From positions 15,652,479-15,716,478 of the forward strand of contig NC_092872.1 of NCBI RefSeq assembly GCF_028372415.1: 64,000 nt of DNA, written 5' to 3'. The first letter of the stretch is position 1. Every line of letters starts with the position of its first letter. The notes beneath the pieces are model-generated. The model ran no database searches, was not told the origin of the DNA, and worked only from the letters and a program-made list of their open reading frames with translations. This document shows, piece by piece, positions 23,520 through 33,120 of the stretch. Made by a program: the position numbers and the translations under genes. This DNA comes from Notamacropus eugenii (lineage: Eukaryota; Chordata; Mammalia; Diprotodontia; Macropodidae).

Positions 23520-23635
23520 GAGACTTGCCTAGAGGTCAGATGACTTGCCCCAGGGTCACACAGACACTACATGTCAGAAGTAAGGTTTGGACTGAGTTCT
23601 TCCTGACTTTTTACTGTCATGCTACCTCTCGTCTA
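23520..23635 (-). mobile_element. MIR SINE, antisense
   Basis: 'cttgccccagggtcacacag' near 23544 followed by 'gagttcttcctgactttt' fits a reverse MIR head half. Confidence 0.6.
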
Positions 23636-23649
23636 TAAATACTTGCAAT

Positions 23650-23882
23650 ATTACTAATATTCCCATTTATGTGAACTTCACCATTCACTAGGCCCTTTTT
23701 CCTTACAGTAGGTCTTATAAATATTCTTATCTTCTTTTTTACAAATGAAGACCCTGAGACCCTGAGAAATTAAACGAACTGCTCATGATCATGATGGCTG
23801 GTGAATGGCAACACTGGAACTCAGACCCACGTCTTCTGACTCCAACTCCTGTACCCCACCTCTCCAGGACCGGGCACTAGCT
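23650..23882 (-). mobile_element. MIR SINE, antisense
   Basis: 'caaatgaagaccctgagacc' near 23742, 'ggtgaatggcaacactggaa' and 'ctcagacccacgtcttctga' are a reverse MIR of near full length. Confidence 0.6.
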
Positions 23883-24162
23883 TAGGGCGCAGTGTCAGTG
23901 AACAGCAGCCATCGTTCCCAAATCAAAAGGAAAACAACACAGAACTAAAAGACTGATGCTAGACTTCTGGGTCCCTTCAAGATCAAACAGCCTTTGAAAA
24001 TACCGAGGGTATGCAGAAGGAATGAGCTCATCGGATTGGTGGCAGGCAGGGAGCCAGAGTAACTCAGCTTCCCAGGAAGGACACAACTGCAGGGCAGTAA
24101 CATGAATCCCAAAGCTAAGAACTCACCTGCTGACAAAGTCCAATGGTAATTGATCTCCAAAC

Positions 24163-24565
24163 CAGGACTTCTCACACTTTTTAGTTTTGAGACCCTTTAA
24201 CACTCTTAAAATTACTGAAGATCCCAATGGGGAGATACACACACATACACACATATACACACACATATTTATGTGGGATGTATATTTACCATAATGTGTA
24301 CGTAATGTATTACATAATATACATGTATTACGTAATATACATGTGTGTAATGTATACATACACGTGTGTATACACATATATACATATATGTATATATACA
24401 TACATTATGGTAAATATACACACATACATATTTATATATATGAGTATATTTCCCATAATGGAAATTAAAATAGAACTACTGTGTAAATAGTTTTGACCTT
24501 GTAGACCCCCTGGAAAAGTCTCTGGGTCCTCTAGGTGTCCCCGGACAGCACTTTGAGTACCTCTG
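24163..24565. mobile_element. hAT-type DNA transposon fossil
   Basis: Left end 'caggacttctcacacttttt' and right end 'cactttgagtacctctg' are approximate inverted termini of a mammalian hAT element. The inner flanks 'gagaccctttaacactctta' and 'gaccccctggaaaagtctct' are also typical. The middle has been replaced by a microsatellite. Confidence 0.65.
24236..24450. repeat. CA/TA-rich microsatellite containing a large inverted repeat
   Basis: A (CACATA)-type tract with many ACGTA and ATACAT palindromes. Perfect 19-bp inverted arms lie at 24279-24297 ('tgtatatttaccataatgt') and 24402-24420, separated by 104 bp. Frames called here are artefacts of the repeat. Confidence 0.85.
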
Positions 24566-24803
24566 TTCTAAGTTACTATGAATGACAGATGGAAATGGAC
24601 TGATCAAGAAAATGAGTAGACACAGCAGATTGTGTTTTTGAAATGCAATGATGAGACAACTTGAGGACAGTCACCTATTTGTGTCTACTGGTGACCATCT
24701 CTCTAGGGTTGGGGTGAGTGGGGAAGGAATAAAAGAAAGCTACAGGATAACTTTATTGTATATTTAAAAAGAATTGTGAGAGGTCAAGTCACTGGCTGGG
24801 AAA

Positions 24804-25892
24804 ATGCCCAGAAAAGGGAAAAGAAATAAGACTATTGAAGGCTACTTTCTTGGAGAACAGGCATTTCCTCCCTTCCTTTCTGATGAGGAAGAACAATGCT
24901 TACCATCAGGCAAAGACACAGAAATCAAGGCTTCTGTGTCCCAGCCCACCCAATGGGCTCAGGCCATGGAAGAGCTCAAAAAGAATTTTGAAAATCAAGT
25001 TAGAGAGGTGGAGGAAAAACTGGGAAGAGAAATGAGAGAGATGAAAGAAAAGCATGAAAAGCAGATCAGCTCCCTGCTAAAGGAGACCCAAAAAAATGTT
25101 GAAGAAATTAACACCTTGAAAACTAGCCTAACTCAATTGGCAAAAGAGGCTCAAAAAGCCAATGAGGAGAAGAATGCTTTCAAAAGCAGAATTAGCCAAA
25201 TGGAAAAGGAGATGCAAAAGCTCACTGAAGAAAATAGTTCTTTCAAAACTAGAATGGCACAGATGGAGGCTAAGGACTTTGAGAGAAAGCATGATATCAC
25301 AGAACAAAGAGAGAAAAATGGAAAAATGGAAGATAATGTGAAATATCTCATTGGAAAAACAACTGACCTGGAAAATAGATTCAGGAGAGACAATTTAAAA
25401 ATTTTGGGACTACCTGAAAGCCATGATCAAAAGAAGAGCCTAGACATCATCTTCCATGAAATTATCAAGGAAAACTGCCCTGAGATTCTAGAACCAGAGG
25501 GCAAAATAAATATTCAAGGAATCCACAGAACACCGCCTGAAAGAGATCCAAAAAGAGAAACTCCTAGGAACACTGTGGCCAAATTCCAGAGTTCCCTGGT
25601 CAAGGAGAAAATATTGCAAGCAGCTAGAAAGAAACAATTCAAGTATTGTGAAAATACAATCAGGATAACACAAGATCTAGCAGCCTCTACATTAAGGGAT
25701 CGAAGGGCATGGAATAGGACATTTCAGAAGTCAAAGGAACTAGGACTAAAACCAAGAATCACCTACCCAGCAAAATTGAGTATAATACTTCAGGGGAAAA
25801 AATGGTCTTTCAATGAAATAGAGGATTTTCAAGCATTCTTGATGAAAAGACCAGAGCGGAAAAGAAAATTTGACTTTCAAACACAAGAATGA
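24804..25892 (+). CDS. L1/HAL1 ORF1 protein, full-length frame
   Basis: A 362-residue uninterrupted frame for an L1 ORF1p-like RNA-binding chaperone. It has a basic N-terminus, a long coiled coil at about residues 52-165 rich in E/K heptads, an RRM-like domain at about 190-300 opened by 'ENRFRRDNLKILGLPE' and including 'TPRNTVAKF' and 'ILQAARKKQ', and a C-terminal domain with 'RITYPAKLSIIL' at 318-329. These blocks align with human L1 ORF1p. Known L1 ORF1p forms trimers and coats its RNA. With no ORF2 here, mobility would need L1 machinery in trans. Expression is unknown. Confidence 0.85.
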   Translation: MPRKGKRNKTIEGYFLGEQAFPPFLSDEEEQCLPSGKDTEIKASVSQPTQWAQAMEELKKNFENQVREVEEKLGREMREMKEKHEKQISSLLKETQKNVEEINTLKTSLTQLAKEAQKANEEKNAFKSRISQMEKEMQKLTEENSSFKTRMAQMEAKDFERKHDITEQREKNGKMEDNVKYLIGKTTDLENRFRRDNLKILGLPESHDQKKSLDIIFHEIIKENCPEILEPEGKINIQGIHRTPPERDPKRETPRNTVAKFQSSLVKEKILQAARKKQFKYCENTIRITQDLAASTLRDRRAWNRTFQKSKELGLKPRITYPAKLSIILQGKKWSFNEIEDFQAFLMKRPERKRKFDFQTQE

Positions 25893-26859
25893 AGAGAAGC
25901 ATGAAAAGGTGAACAGCAAAGAGAAGTCATAAGGGACTTACTAAAGTTGAACTGTTTACATTCCTACATGGAAAGACAATATTTGTAACTCTTGAAACAT
26001 TTCAGTATCTGGGTACTGGGTGGGAGTACACGCACACACGCACACATACATAGAGGCAGAGTACACAGAGTGAATTGAAGAGGATGGGATCATATCTTAA
26101 AAAAAAAAATGAAATCAAGCAGTGAGAGAGAAATATATTGGGAGGAGAAAGGGAGAAATTGAATGGGGCAAATTATCCCTCATAAAAGAGGCAAGCAAAA
26201 GACTCATTAGTGGAGGGATAAAGAGGGGAGGTGAGAGAAAAACATGAAGTCTACTCTCATCACATTCCACTAAAGGAAAGAATAAAATGCACACTCATTT
26301 TGGTAGGAAAACCTGTCTCACAATACAGGAAAGTGGGGGACAAGGGCACAAGCAGGGTGGGGGGGATGACAGAAGGGAGGGCATGGGGAGGAGAATGCAA
26401 TTCGAGGTCGACACTCATGGGGAGGGATAGGATCAAAAGAGAATAGAAGTAATGGGGGACAGGATAGGATGGAGGGAAATATAGTTAGTCCTATACAACA
26501 CAACTATTATGGAAGTCATTTGCAAAACTACACAGATTTGGCCTATATTGAATTGCTTGCCTTCCAAAGGGAAGGGGTGGAGAGGGAGGGAGGTAAAGAA
26601 GTTGGAACTCAAAGTGTTAGGATCAACTGTAATGTTCTTACCGCTAGGAAATAAGAAATACAGGTAAAGGGGTATAGAAAGCTATCTGGCCCTACAGGAC
26701 AAAAGAGAAGACGGAGACAAGGGCAGAGAGGGATGATAGAAGAGAGAGTAGATTGGTCACAGGGGCAATTAGAATGCTTGGTGTTTGGGGGGGGAGGGGA
26801 TAAAAGGGGAGAAAATTTGTAACCCAAAATTTTGTGAAAATGAATGTTAAAAGTTAAAT
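25893..26859 (+). other. HAL1 3' UTR with G-rich runs
   Basis: Follows the ORF1 stop. A (CACACG)-like run lies at about 26030-26050 and strongly G-biased runs at about 26335-26400 and 26565-26600, plus G8 near 26789. Purine-rich, G-quadruplex-prone 3' UTRs are a known L1 trait. Confidence 0.65.
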
Positions 26860-26948
26860 AAAAAAAAAAAAAAAGGAAGCAGAGGTCCTCTGTGTCTAGG
26901 TCCAACCTGCCAATGTTGGACTTGATTAAAAAAAAAAAAAAAGAATTG

Positions 26949-27495
26949 CAAGTTGTATATTTGAAACTTTGCAATTTGCAGTTTCATGAGCAATTATCTT
27001 TTTTTATTATACCACGTTATAGAAATGCCTGTTTTACTACATAAATTAAAAATAAAAGAAAACAGGGAATGCATTTTATTTAATTTCTGTATCTCTCCTA
27101 ACATCTATCACAATGGAGACAAGTACAAATAAAATCCTGTGTTGGGTGAGAGGCATGAAAGACTGTTTCCCACTAGAAGGGTCATAAAAGAATTAACACA
27201 GAAGCTTTGAACTGGATTTTAAAGAAAGGCTTCAGTATCAACAGATGGAGACAGGGATGAGGTGTTCCGTGTGGAAGCACACTGGCATTCAATAAAATGT
27301 CACTAAAGTCGCTGAACATATCAATATTTAAAAAAAAAAAAATCACTAAAAAACTCCGCATCACATATATTTCAGCTGTTCATTTTCTCATAGCTTTTTC
27401 TCCATCCATATTTTATAAGTACTTTGGAGTACTTATAAAGGACTACTTTATGAAGACCAACCCAGAGGGGCAGAGAAACTAATTTTTATTTTAAT
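26949..27495. other. PGAP4 intron; L2 tail near 27070-27150
   Basis: 'atttctgtatctctcctaac' near 27083 resembles a forward L2 terminus. The rest is unassigned and A+T-rich. Confidence 0.4.
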
Positions 27496-27499
27496 AAAA

Positions 27500-27942
27500 C
27501 CTATGAATCCAAGCATTTGCTGCAATTCCCATTCTTGTGCTTTTATTACAGTTGAACCCTTCATGTCCTATTTCTTGAAATCCCTCTTTTGGTACTTCCT
27601 CACCTCCATGCTTCGTAGAGATGTATCCTACACAGACAGACAGACTAACAGACATCCCCCCCCCCCACATACAGAGAACACCCCACCCCCATCTCTATCT
27701 GTTGAAACGCAATCCTTCTTTCAAAACTCAGCTCAGAGCCTTCTGTATTAATTCTTACACAAGTCTTCCAGTTGAAAACAACCCTTCTTGCCTCCCACCC
27801 AACACAGATTGTTTTTTGGCCTTGTCTTATATAGCAGTCGTATTCTAATTTGAGTTAATGTGTAATGTGTTTATATGTCACATATAAACTTACAGCTCTA
27901 CTTATAGCAGAATAGGTTGTAAATTCCACGAAGTCAGTCAAT
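27500..27942 (+). mobile_element. L2 LINE 3' part
   Basis: 'caaaactcagctcagagcct' near 27722 and the terminus 'ggttgtaaattccacgaag' near 27915 follow the L2 order. A C14 run at about 27656-27669 and a CA-rich patch interrupt it. Confidence 0.55.
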
Positions 27943-27944
27943 CA

Positions 27945-28692
27945 GCTAACAAGTGTATTTATGAAGCACTTACTATGCATCAGGCATTGTGCTAAGAACT
28001 AGAGATATTAAGAAATGCAAAAATATGGTCCTGTCCCTCAAGGAGTTTCACATTCTAACGAGGGGGATAACAGGCAAACAATATAATATACAGCGTAACT
28101 GGAAGGTAATCTCAGAGGAAGGGCCTGGAGGGCTTGGGGGTGGGGCACTGAGAAAGGCCTTTTGTAGAAGATGAGATTTGAGCTGAGTCTTGAAGGAAGC
28201 CAGGAGGCAGAGGTAGGGGCAGGGGCAGGAGAAGGTACAGTATTCCGGGCAATGGACAGTAGGTGCAAAAGCACAGTGCCAGGAGTATCATGTGTGATGC
28301 GTAGCAAGAACGCCATTACTTCTGGAGCATAGAGGAGGTGGAGGAGAGTCAAGTGTGAGGAGACTGGAAAGTTCCAAGGGGTCAGATCGTAAAGGGCTTT
28401 GAATGCCAAACAGAGCATTTCATATCCAATTAGGAAGGAGTCAGTGACGTTTCTGAATAGCAAGTGACTTTAGGATAATCACGTTGGCGGCTGAGCTGAG
28501 GATGGATTGGAGTGCAGAGACCTGAGCCTGCTGCAGTGGACCAGTGTGAGAGAATGAGGGCCTTCACCAGGGCAGAGAAGGGAATGTACATGAGAGGTGA
28601 TGGACACAGCAGCGCCAAGACCTGTCAGCAGACCGGTCATGTGGGCAGAGTCAAGGACAACCACAAGCTTGCCCCAGTGAGGGGCGAGGGCC
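27945..28692 (-). mobile_element. L2 LINE, long 3' part, antisense
   Basis: Reads in reverse L2 order: 'atgaagcacttactatgcat' near 27961, 'tctcagaggaagggcctgga', 'cttgaaggaagccaggaggc' near 28187, 'gggctttgaatgccaaacag' near 28394 and 'gatggattggagtgcagaga' near 28501. It spans about 750 bp, so it reaches the end of the L2 ORF. It abuts a forward L2 end at 27942, giving a tail-to-tail pair. Confidence 0.8.
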
Positions 28693-28714
28693 CATGGGAG
28701 GGACGCACAAAGGG

Positions 28715-28785
28715 AATCTATGCAAAGCATTTGGCAAACTTGAAAACACTGCATAAATGCTAAATTATTACTATTATTACACCTA
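28715..28785 (+). mobile_element. MIR tail fragment
   Basis: 'gcaaagcatttggcaaactt' near 28723 and 'cataaatgctaaattatta' form the forward MIR 3' end. Confidence 0.5.
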
Positions 28786-29195
28786 CCTCAGTCAGAAGAT
28801 AAGGACAGGTGTGGTGCGTGGAGGGGCTGGATACACCCTGGGGAGGTGTGATGCTGAGGCCCGAGAGAAGGGGCGGTCCTGCAGCAAGCACCACCCTCCT
28901 GCCCCGGCTCTCAGCCATCCCTCCCTTCTTTGGTGTGGGGCAGTCCCACACAACATGGCCATGCCTCGGTGCAGAAGAGGGCTGACCAGGTGTTTTAAAG
29001 GCAGGGTCTTGCTCAGGCCCATTTAATGGGTTTCCAGACTTCAAAGTGAGAGGCAGGCTGGTGCCAAGGAGCTAGGAGTAATACACAATAGCAAAGGTGT
29101 GTATTCCACTTTGGTAAAAAGGCTAGTTGTGGTAGTTTTGTGTTACACAAGCATAGAAACGGCAGCTGTGATTCAGTGGAATAGGGAACTCCCAG
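28786..29195. other. Moderately GC-rich intronic stretch, nothing recognised
   Basis: Frames on both strands overlap here, which suggests base composition rather than coding. CpG is not enriched enough for an island. Confidence 0.4.
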
Positions 29196-29199
29196 GTGA

Positions 29200-29325
29200 G
29201 GACACTCCCTCTGCTAAGTCAGGCCAGCACCTTCTCTCTTGTATGTCAAGAGGTAGGACTTGAACTTATGTCTCATTAGCCTCAAGTCCCTCTCTCTATC
29301 CACTACTCCATGCTGTCCCTCTTTG
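29200..29325 (-). mobile_element. MIR-like SINE, antisense
   Basis: 'aagaggtaggacttgaactt' near 29249 and 'tctatccactactccatgct' near 29295 are a reverse SINE head. Confidence 0.5.
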
Positions 29326-29455
29326 GGTTCTGTTTGACACTGACCAGAAACATCTGCCTCCCTTTAAGTCCCACCCATTGGGAGCACCCCAAAGCAATTC
29401 TATTCTGTTCTACAGTAGTGATCAAATAGGGCACGCATTACCTCCCTTCCCCCAG

Positions 29456-29465
29456 TATATAAAAG
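29456..29465 (+). promoter_or_regulatory. TATA-box-like motif of unknown use
   Basis: 'tatataaaag' is a textbook TATA box. I see no matching gene downstream, and the DNA just after it (29525-29585) is an antisense L2 end, so this may be chance. Confidence 0.2.
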
Positions 29466-29524
29466 ACCATCCACTGGGCCATGCAAAGAAAATATCAGAA
29501 CTGAGGAGAGCAGCATGGTTGTTC

Positions 29525-29590
29525 GGTTGATCAATAAACATTTACTAACAGCCTGTTACGTGCCATGCACCATGCTGGGAGCTGCTGCCT
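29525..29590 (-). mobile_element. L2 LINE 3' end, antisense
   Basis: 'gatcaataaacatttactaa' followed by 'ccatgcaccatgctgggagc' is the reverse L2 terminus. Confidence 0.65.
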
Positions 29591-30003
29591 CCTTCTCTCT
29601 CAATCTCTCTGTCCCCAGGGCAGGCTGGGCGGGGATAGAGTCAGCCAAGCACACCTTTCTCCAGCAGACAGTCAATTACTCCCACCCAACCTGGCCCTCA
29701 GGCTCTCCCCAACTTCCCCACTCCCAGCAGCAACAGCACACACCTTGTCTGTCCCCTTTCATGAGCTCCTGGCTGCCTGCCTGGGATCTTCTCTTTCTCC
29801 ATCCTTGGGAGAACAAAGGAGGCTCACGCAGGCCTGGGACAGTCGCCAGCAGGAGCAGCCAAGGAATATAGCACTGTGAGTAAGCAGCAGCTGTGGCTGC
29901 TAATAGGCGTGAGGATCAAATAACTGAGCATAGAGCTCTCTCATCATGCAGCTCTCCTCTAAGAAACCCCCAACCACACACCACGGGGCTGCTTGGAAGC
30001 AAA
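29591..30003. other. Intronic, nothing recognised
   Basis: Two overlapping plus-strand frames (29515-29871 and 29565-29879) have compositions unlike a known protein. No splice pattern is evident. Confidence 0.4.
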
Positions 30004-30004
30004 T

Positions 30005-30256
30005 GGAGGACACGTTGTTGTTTGGTTGTGTCTGACTCTCTATGACCCGATGGACCAATGCAACAATGCTGTCCATGGCATTCTCTTGGCAAAGATACCA
30101 CAGAGGTTTGCCATTTCCATCTCTAGTGGAGTACAGCAAACAGAGGTTAAGTGACTTGACCAGGACCACACAGCTAGTGCCTAAGGCTGGATTTGAACTC
30201 AGGTCTTCCTGAGTCAAGGTTCAGTGTTCTATCCACTGTGCCATCCAGCTGCCCCT
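30005..30256 (-). mobile_element. CORE-SINE with BovB/RTE-like tail, antisense
   Basis: Tail 'gttgtgtctgactctctatg' near 30024, then 'gaggtttgccatttccatct', 'gaccacacagctagtgccta' and head 'ccatccagctgcccc'. The segment 'atgctgtccatggcattctc' departs from the Mar1 copies here and looks closer to the BovB-type tail, so this may be another subfamily. Confidence 0.75.
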
Positions 30257-30699
30257 TCATCTAGATGAAGGACATCTACTATCAGAAAATAGGGTCTACC
30301 TGAGTATCTTTACCATCTATCCTGCCCCTACCCCCCCCATACTTAAACCAACCACCCTCTAGCTTTGGAACTTGACCTCCAAATACCATGTCCCTCCTCT
30401 CTGACAAAGGGGATGATGGAAAGTCACTAACTCAATTTCAACAAAAGTCTTTGCATAAATAGTTGATGGGATAGAAAAATGAGTATTATAATTTATTAAG
30501 TAAGTGTAGCCAATAAGGTGCTTCTTCTGTTTGGCCCTCTCTACCCCCATGAGGCATTTTTTCCAGCTATGACATTCATAAAAACTAAATATTAAAAAAA
30601 ACTGACTTAAAACTAGACCATCAAATCGATGTATCACAGTGTTAAACTGAGATTTCCAAAAATAAAGAAGCATATTCTGTTGCATTGATCTAACAAATT
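30257..30699. other. Intronic, nothing recognised
   Basis: The minus frame at 30359-30685 (108 residues) has no recognisable domain. Confidence 0.4.
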
Positions 30700-30930
30700 T
30701 CTTTTCTTACTGAGCAAAAAGGATTTTTGTACTAGTAACAAAATTTTGTTCCATTTTCATTTCATCCTTTAAAATGTCCATTTTTGTACATGTTTTATAA
30801 CATGCATAATGTCAGTCATCAGTACATGTATATAATTTATAAATTGGAGATGTTCAAAATTTATTTTTACTGATGGGGCAGTGTGATCAAAAAAAGTTTG
30901 GAGATCACCATTTTACAAGCCAGATCTTCA
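30700..30930. mobile_element. Possible hAT-type DNA transposon remnant
   Basis: The right side 'gatcaaaaaaagtttggaga' followed by 'tcaccattt' resembles the end of a mammalian hAT (Charlie-like) element. The left end is not defined. Confidence 0.3.
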
Positions 30931-30999
30931 AATTCTTAAAAGAAAGTAAGAGTTTTCCTCTAAGTCTCTTATTACATTCACTTTTACAAATCAAGGACT

Positions 31000-31100
31000 G
31001 AGACATAGCAAGGTTAAATACCTACACGTGCATCCTACAGTCGGTAAAACTTGACCCCAGCTCTCCAGACCCCAGTTCTAGACCCTACATCTAAGTTCTG
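31000..31100 (-). mobile_element. MIR-like fragment, antisense
   Basis: 'agcaaggttaaatacctaca' and 'accccagctctccagacccc' keep the order of a reverse MIR. Confidence 0.4.
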
Positions 31101-31334
31101 TAGACTTTTCCCCCCAGATATACTAATATACCCATTCTATGGATCATTAAAATCGCTCCTTACCACCCTATGATGTATTGAACCGAAAAGCAATCAATAT
31201 GATTGAACAATAAAAAACTGACATACCCTATCCTGGAATGAACTGCTCTGCAAAGGGACCAAGAGTCCTTTAGAATCTGAGAGCTTCTCAGTCTCTGTAA
31301 CTTGTAGCGGAGCATCAAAGCCATTTAGAGCAAC

Positions 31335-31485
31335 ACTGTCAAACTCAAATAGAAACAGATCCCAGCGAGTCACATATAGACTTAGAAAACCATAAATTAA
31401 CATTATCTATGTTGTACTATATTTTTACTTATTTTGTTAAATATTCCCCAATTATATTTTAATCTGGTTCACTTGAGGCCAGTGG
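31335..31485. mobile_element. Possible DNA transposon remnant (hAT-like)
   Basis: 'ctgtcaaactcaaatagaaa' near 31337, then 'gttaaatattccccaattat' and 'aatctggttcacttgaggcc', match a repeat I recall as a hAT-type element. The family is uncertain. A 19-bp direct duplication ('cagtgggatttgagtta' twice near 31480 and 31500) follows. Confidence 0.35.
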
Positions 31486-31689
31486 GATTTGAGTTACCAG
31501 TGGGATTTGAGTTATAATACACTTCTGATGGTAAACCTAAGAATAATGGGTAGAAACTACAAAGAAGAAAATCTAGATTTATCAAAGGGAAGACTTTCTA
31601 TCAGTGGTGCTAACCAGTGACTTCAGTAGTGTAGGAAAATTTCTCTACCAATGTGGAACAGAAATTGTTTCTCATTTTACCTCTTTGAG

Positions 31690-31940
31690 AGTTGCCTGTG
31701 GCAATAATTCTTAAACTGTGGGTCACCATGATGTGCCCAAGGTCACCCAACCAGAAGGCAACAGAGGCTAGACTTAAACCTAGGTTTTCCTGATTCTGAG
31801 GGTGGTTTTCCATTCTAAAAACATGGCAACTCACTAACAAGCTAGTTAAAAGTGGACTGGGAGGTCATCAATTAAAGGCTGGATGACCACTTCTCAGGAA
31901 TGCTCTGGAAGGGACTTTTGCTTAGAGGTAGTTGAACCAG
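31690..31940. mobile_element. MIR (antisense) then L3 3' end (forward), fragments
   Basis: 'gtgcccaaggtcacccaacc' near 31733 is a reverse MIR. 'aggctggatgaccacttctc' near 31876 is a forward L3 terminus. The two are short and old. Confidence 0.5.
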
Positions 31941-32007
31941 ATGGAAAAGGAGAAAATAAGCACGTGTGTGTGTAAATAAATACATAACCTCCTTGCTCAT
32001 ATGTGTA

Positions 32008-32589
32008 CAGTCATCCCCTCACATTCACAGATTTCACATTCACAGTTCTGGCTATTCACAGATTGACCACAGATAAGTAAATGGGAATTTTTGAAGATTT
32101 GCAGAAAATCGCAAATGACACACACTTGTAGAGAGAACTTAAAAAAAATTTACTGTCATAAATGCATAAATACTGTGTTATTAATGCATTTTAATAATTT
32201 ACTACCATAAGTATACATACATACATTTATAATAAACTGTTAAATTTTGTTCAAAGAACTACAGGCTACTCAGTTTCTTTGAGAATGCTGCCTTTTTGTT
32301 TCTCTACCATCCAGGTTCAGTCATGTGATTTTCTCCCAGAGATCTTTGTACTTTGTTGTTAGAAGGAAATCCGTAAAGCAGCTGCTGCAGCTACATATTA
32401 ATCTCTCTTGTGTAGAAACTGAAACTTTTTTATGGATGCAATGTGTTGTTTTACTTATTTTTTGTGTTAAATAAATGTGATCAGAATAATTAAAAATAAA
32501 GGTTTGGGGTATGCCTGGAGTTATTTGCAGTTTTTTCACATTTTCAGGGGTTCTGTGCCTTAATCTTTGTGAATATTAAGGGATGACTG
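32008..32589. mobile_element. Pogo/Tigger-like non-autonomous DNA transposon
   Basis: A 582-bp element with inverted ends: left 'cagtcatcccctcacattca', right 'tgaatattaagggatgactg'. A TA lies at the left (32006-32007); the right neighbour is TG, consistent with a decayed TA. The inside is A+T-rich with no long transposase frame. The terminal 'cagtyatccc' is shared with the element at 22114. Confidence 0.75.
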
Positions 32590-32645
32590 TGTATGTATGT
32601 ATGTGTGTGTATGTACATACACACACATATATATTCATCTATATG
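32590..32645. repeat. (TATG)n/(CA)n microsatellite
   Basis: 'tatgtatgtatgtgtgtgta' and the following CA run abut the right end of the DNA transposon. Confidence 0.7.
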
Positions 32646-32654
32646 GATTACATA

Positions 32655-32895
32655 TACATATACATTGCCTACTTTGTGCTAAGAGCTTTACAACTATGAT
32701 CTCATTTGATCCTCACAACAACCTGGGAGGTAGGTGCTATTATCATCCCCATTTTACAGGTGAGGAAACTAAAGCAAACAGGTTAACTGATGCCCAGCAT
32801 CACAGAGCAAGTAAGTATCTAAGGCCATGTTTGAATTCAGGTCTTTTTGATTCCATGCCCAGCACTCTATCCATTGCACCACCAGCTGCCTCAGC
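32655..32895 (-). mobile_element. MIR/CORE-SINE, antisense
   Basis: 'tgctaagagctttacaacta', 'tcctcacaacaacctgggag', 'caggtgaggaaactaaagca' and 'tctatccattgcaccaccag' give a nearly full reverse copy. Confidence 0.75.
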
Positions 32896-32899
32896 CACC

Positions 32900-33120
32900 T
32901 GGGCTACGTGGTCTATAAAGTCTCTTCTGAGTCTGGAATTTTACCTGTCTAATTGGTCTCCCTTCCTCAAGTCTCTCCCCACAGATGTCAAAGTTTTCCT
33001 TAAATTCAGATCTGACCACATCACTCTGCTACTCAACAAACCACAGTGGCTTTCTATTGGTTCAAAAAATATCAACTCCTCAATTTAGCTTTTGAAGTTG
33101 AACACTCTGGCTTCCATTCA
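32900..33120 (+). mobile_element. L2 LINE fragment
   Basis: 'aattggtctcccttcctcaa' near 32951, 'cagatctgaccacatcactc' and 'ctttctattggttcaaaa' match the end of the L2 ORF, forward. Confidence 0.65.

Larger units (their letters stand above)
24777..26942 (+). mobile_element. HAL1-type half-LINE with open ORF1
   Basis: An L1-derived element with ORF1, a 3' UTR of about 970 bp and poly(A), but no ORF2. An 11-bp target duplication 'aaaaagaattg' flanks it (24766-24776 and 26938-26948), and the left site reads TT/AAAA, the L1 endonuclease preference. Only 27 bp precede the ORF1 ATG, so the 5' UTR is missing or very short. AATAAA at 26857-26862 is followed by A15, then 53 bp of other sequence, then a second A15, which suggests a 3' transduction. 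The element lies antisense to PGAP4. Confidence 0.85.

Noticed and set aside
24123-24490. Tyr/Ile/His-rich frames on both strands
   Set aside because: They translate a CA/TA microsatellite inside a hAT fossil.
29456-29871. TATA box followed by a 118-residue frame
   Set aside because: The frame starts inside an antisense L2 end, has no known domain, and no splice or poly(A) signals define a gene.
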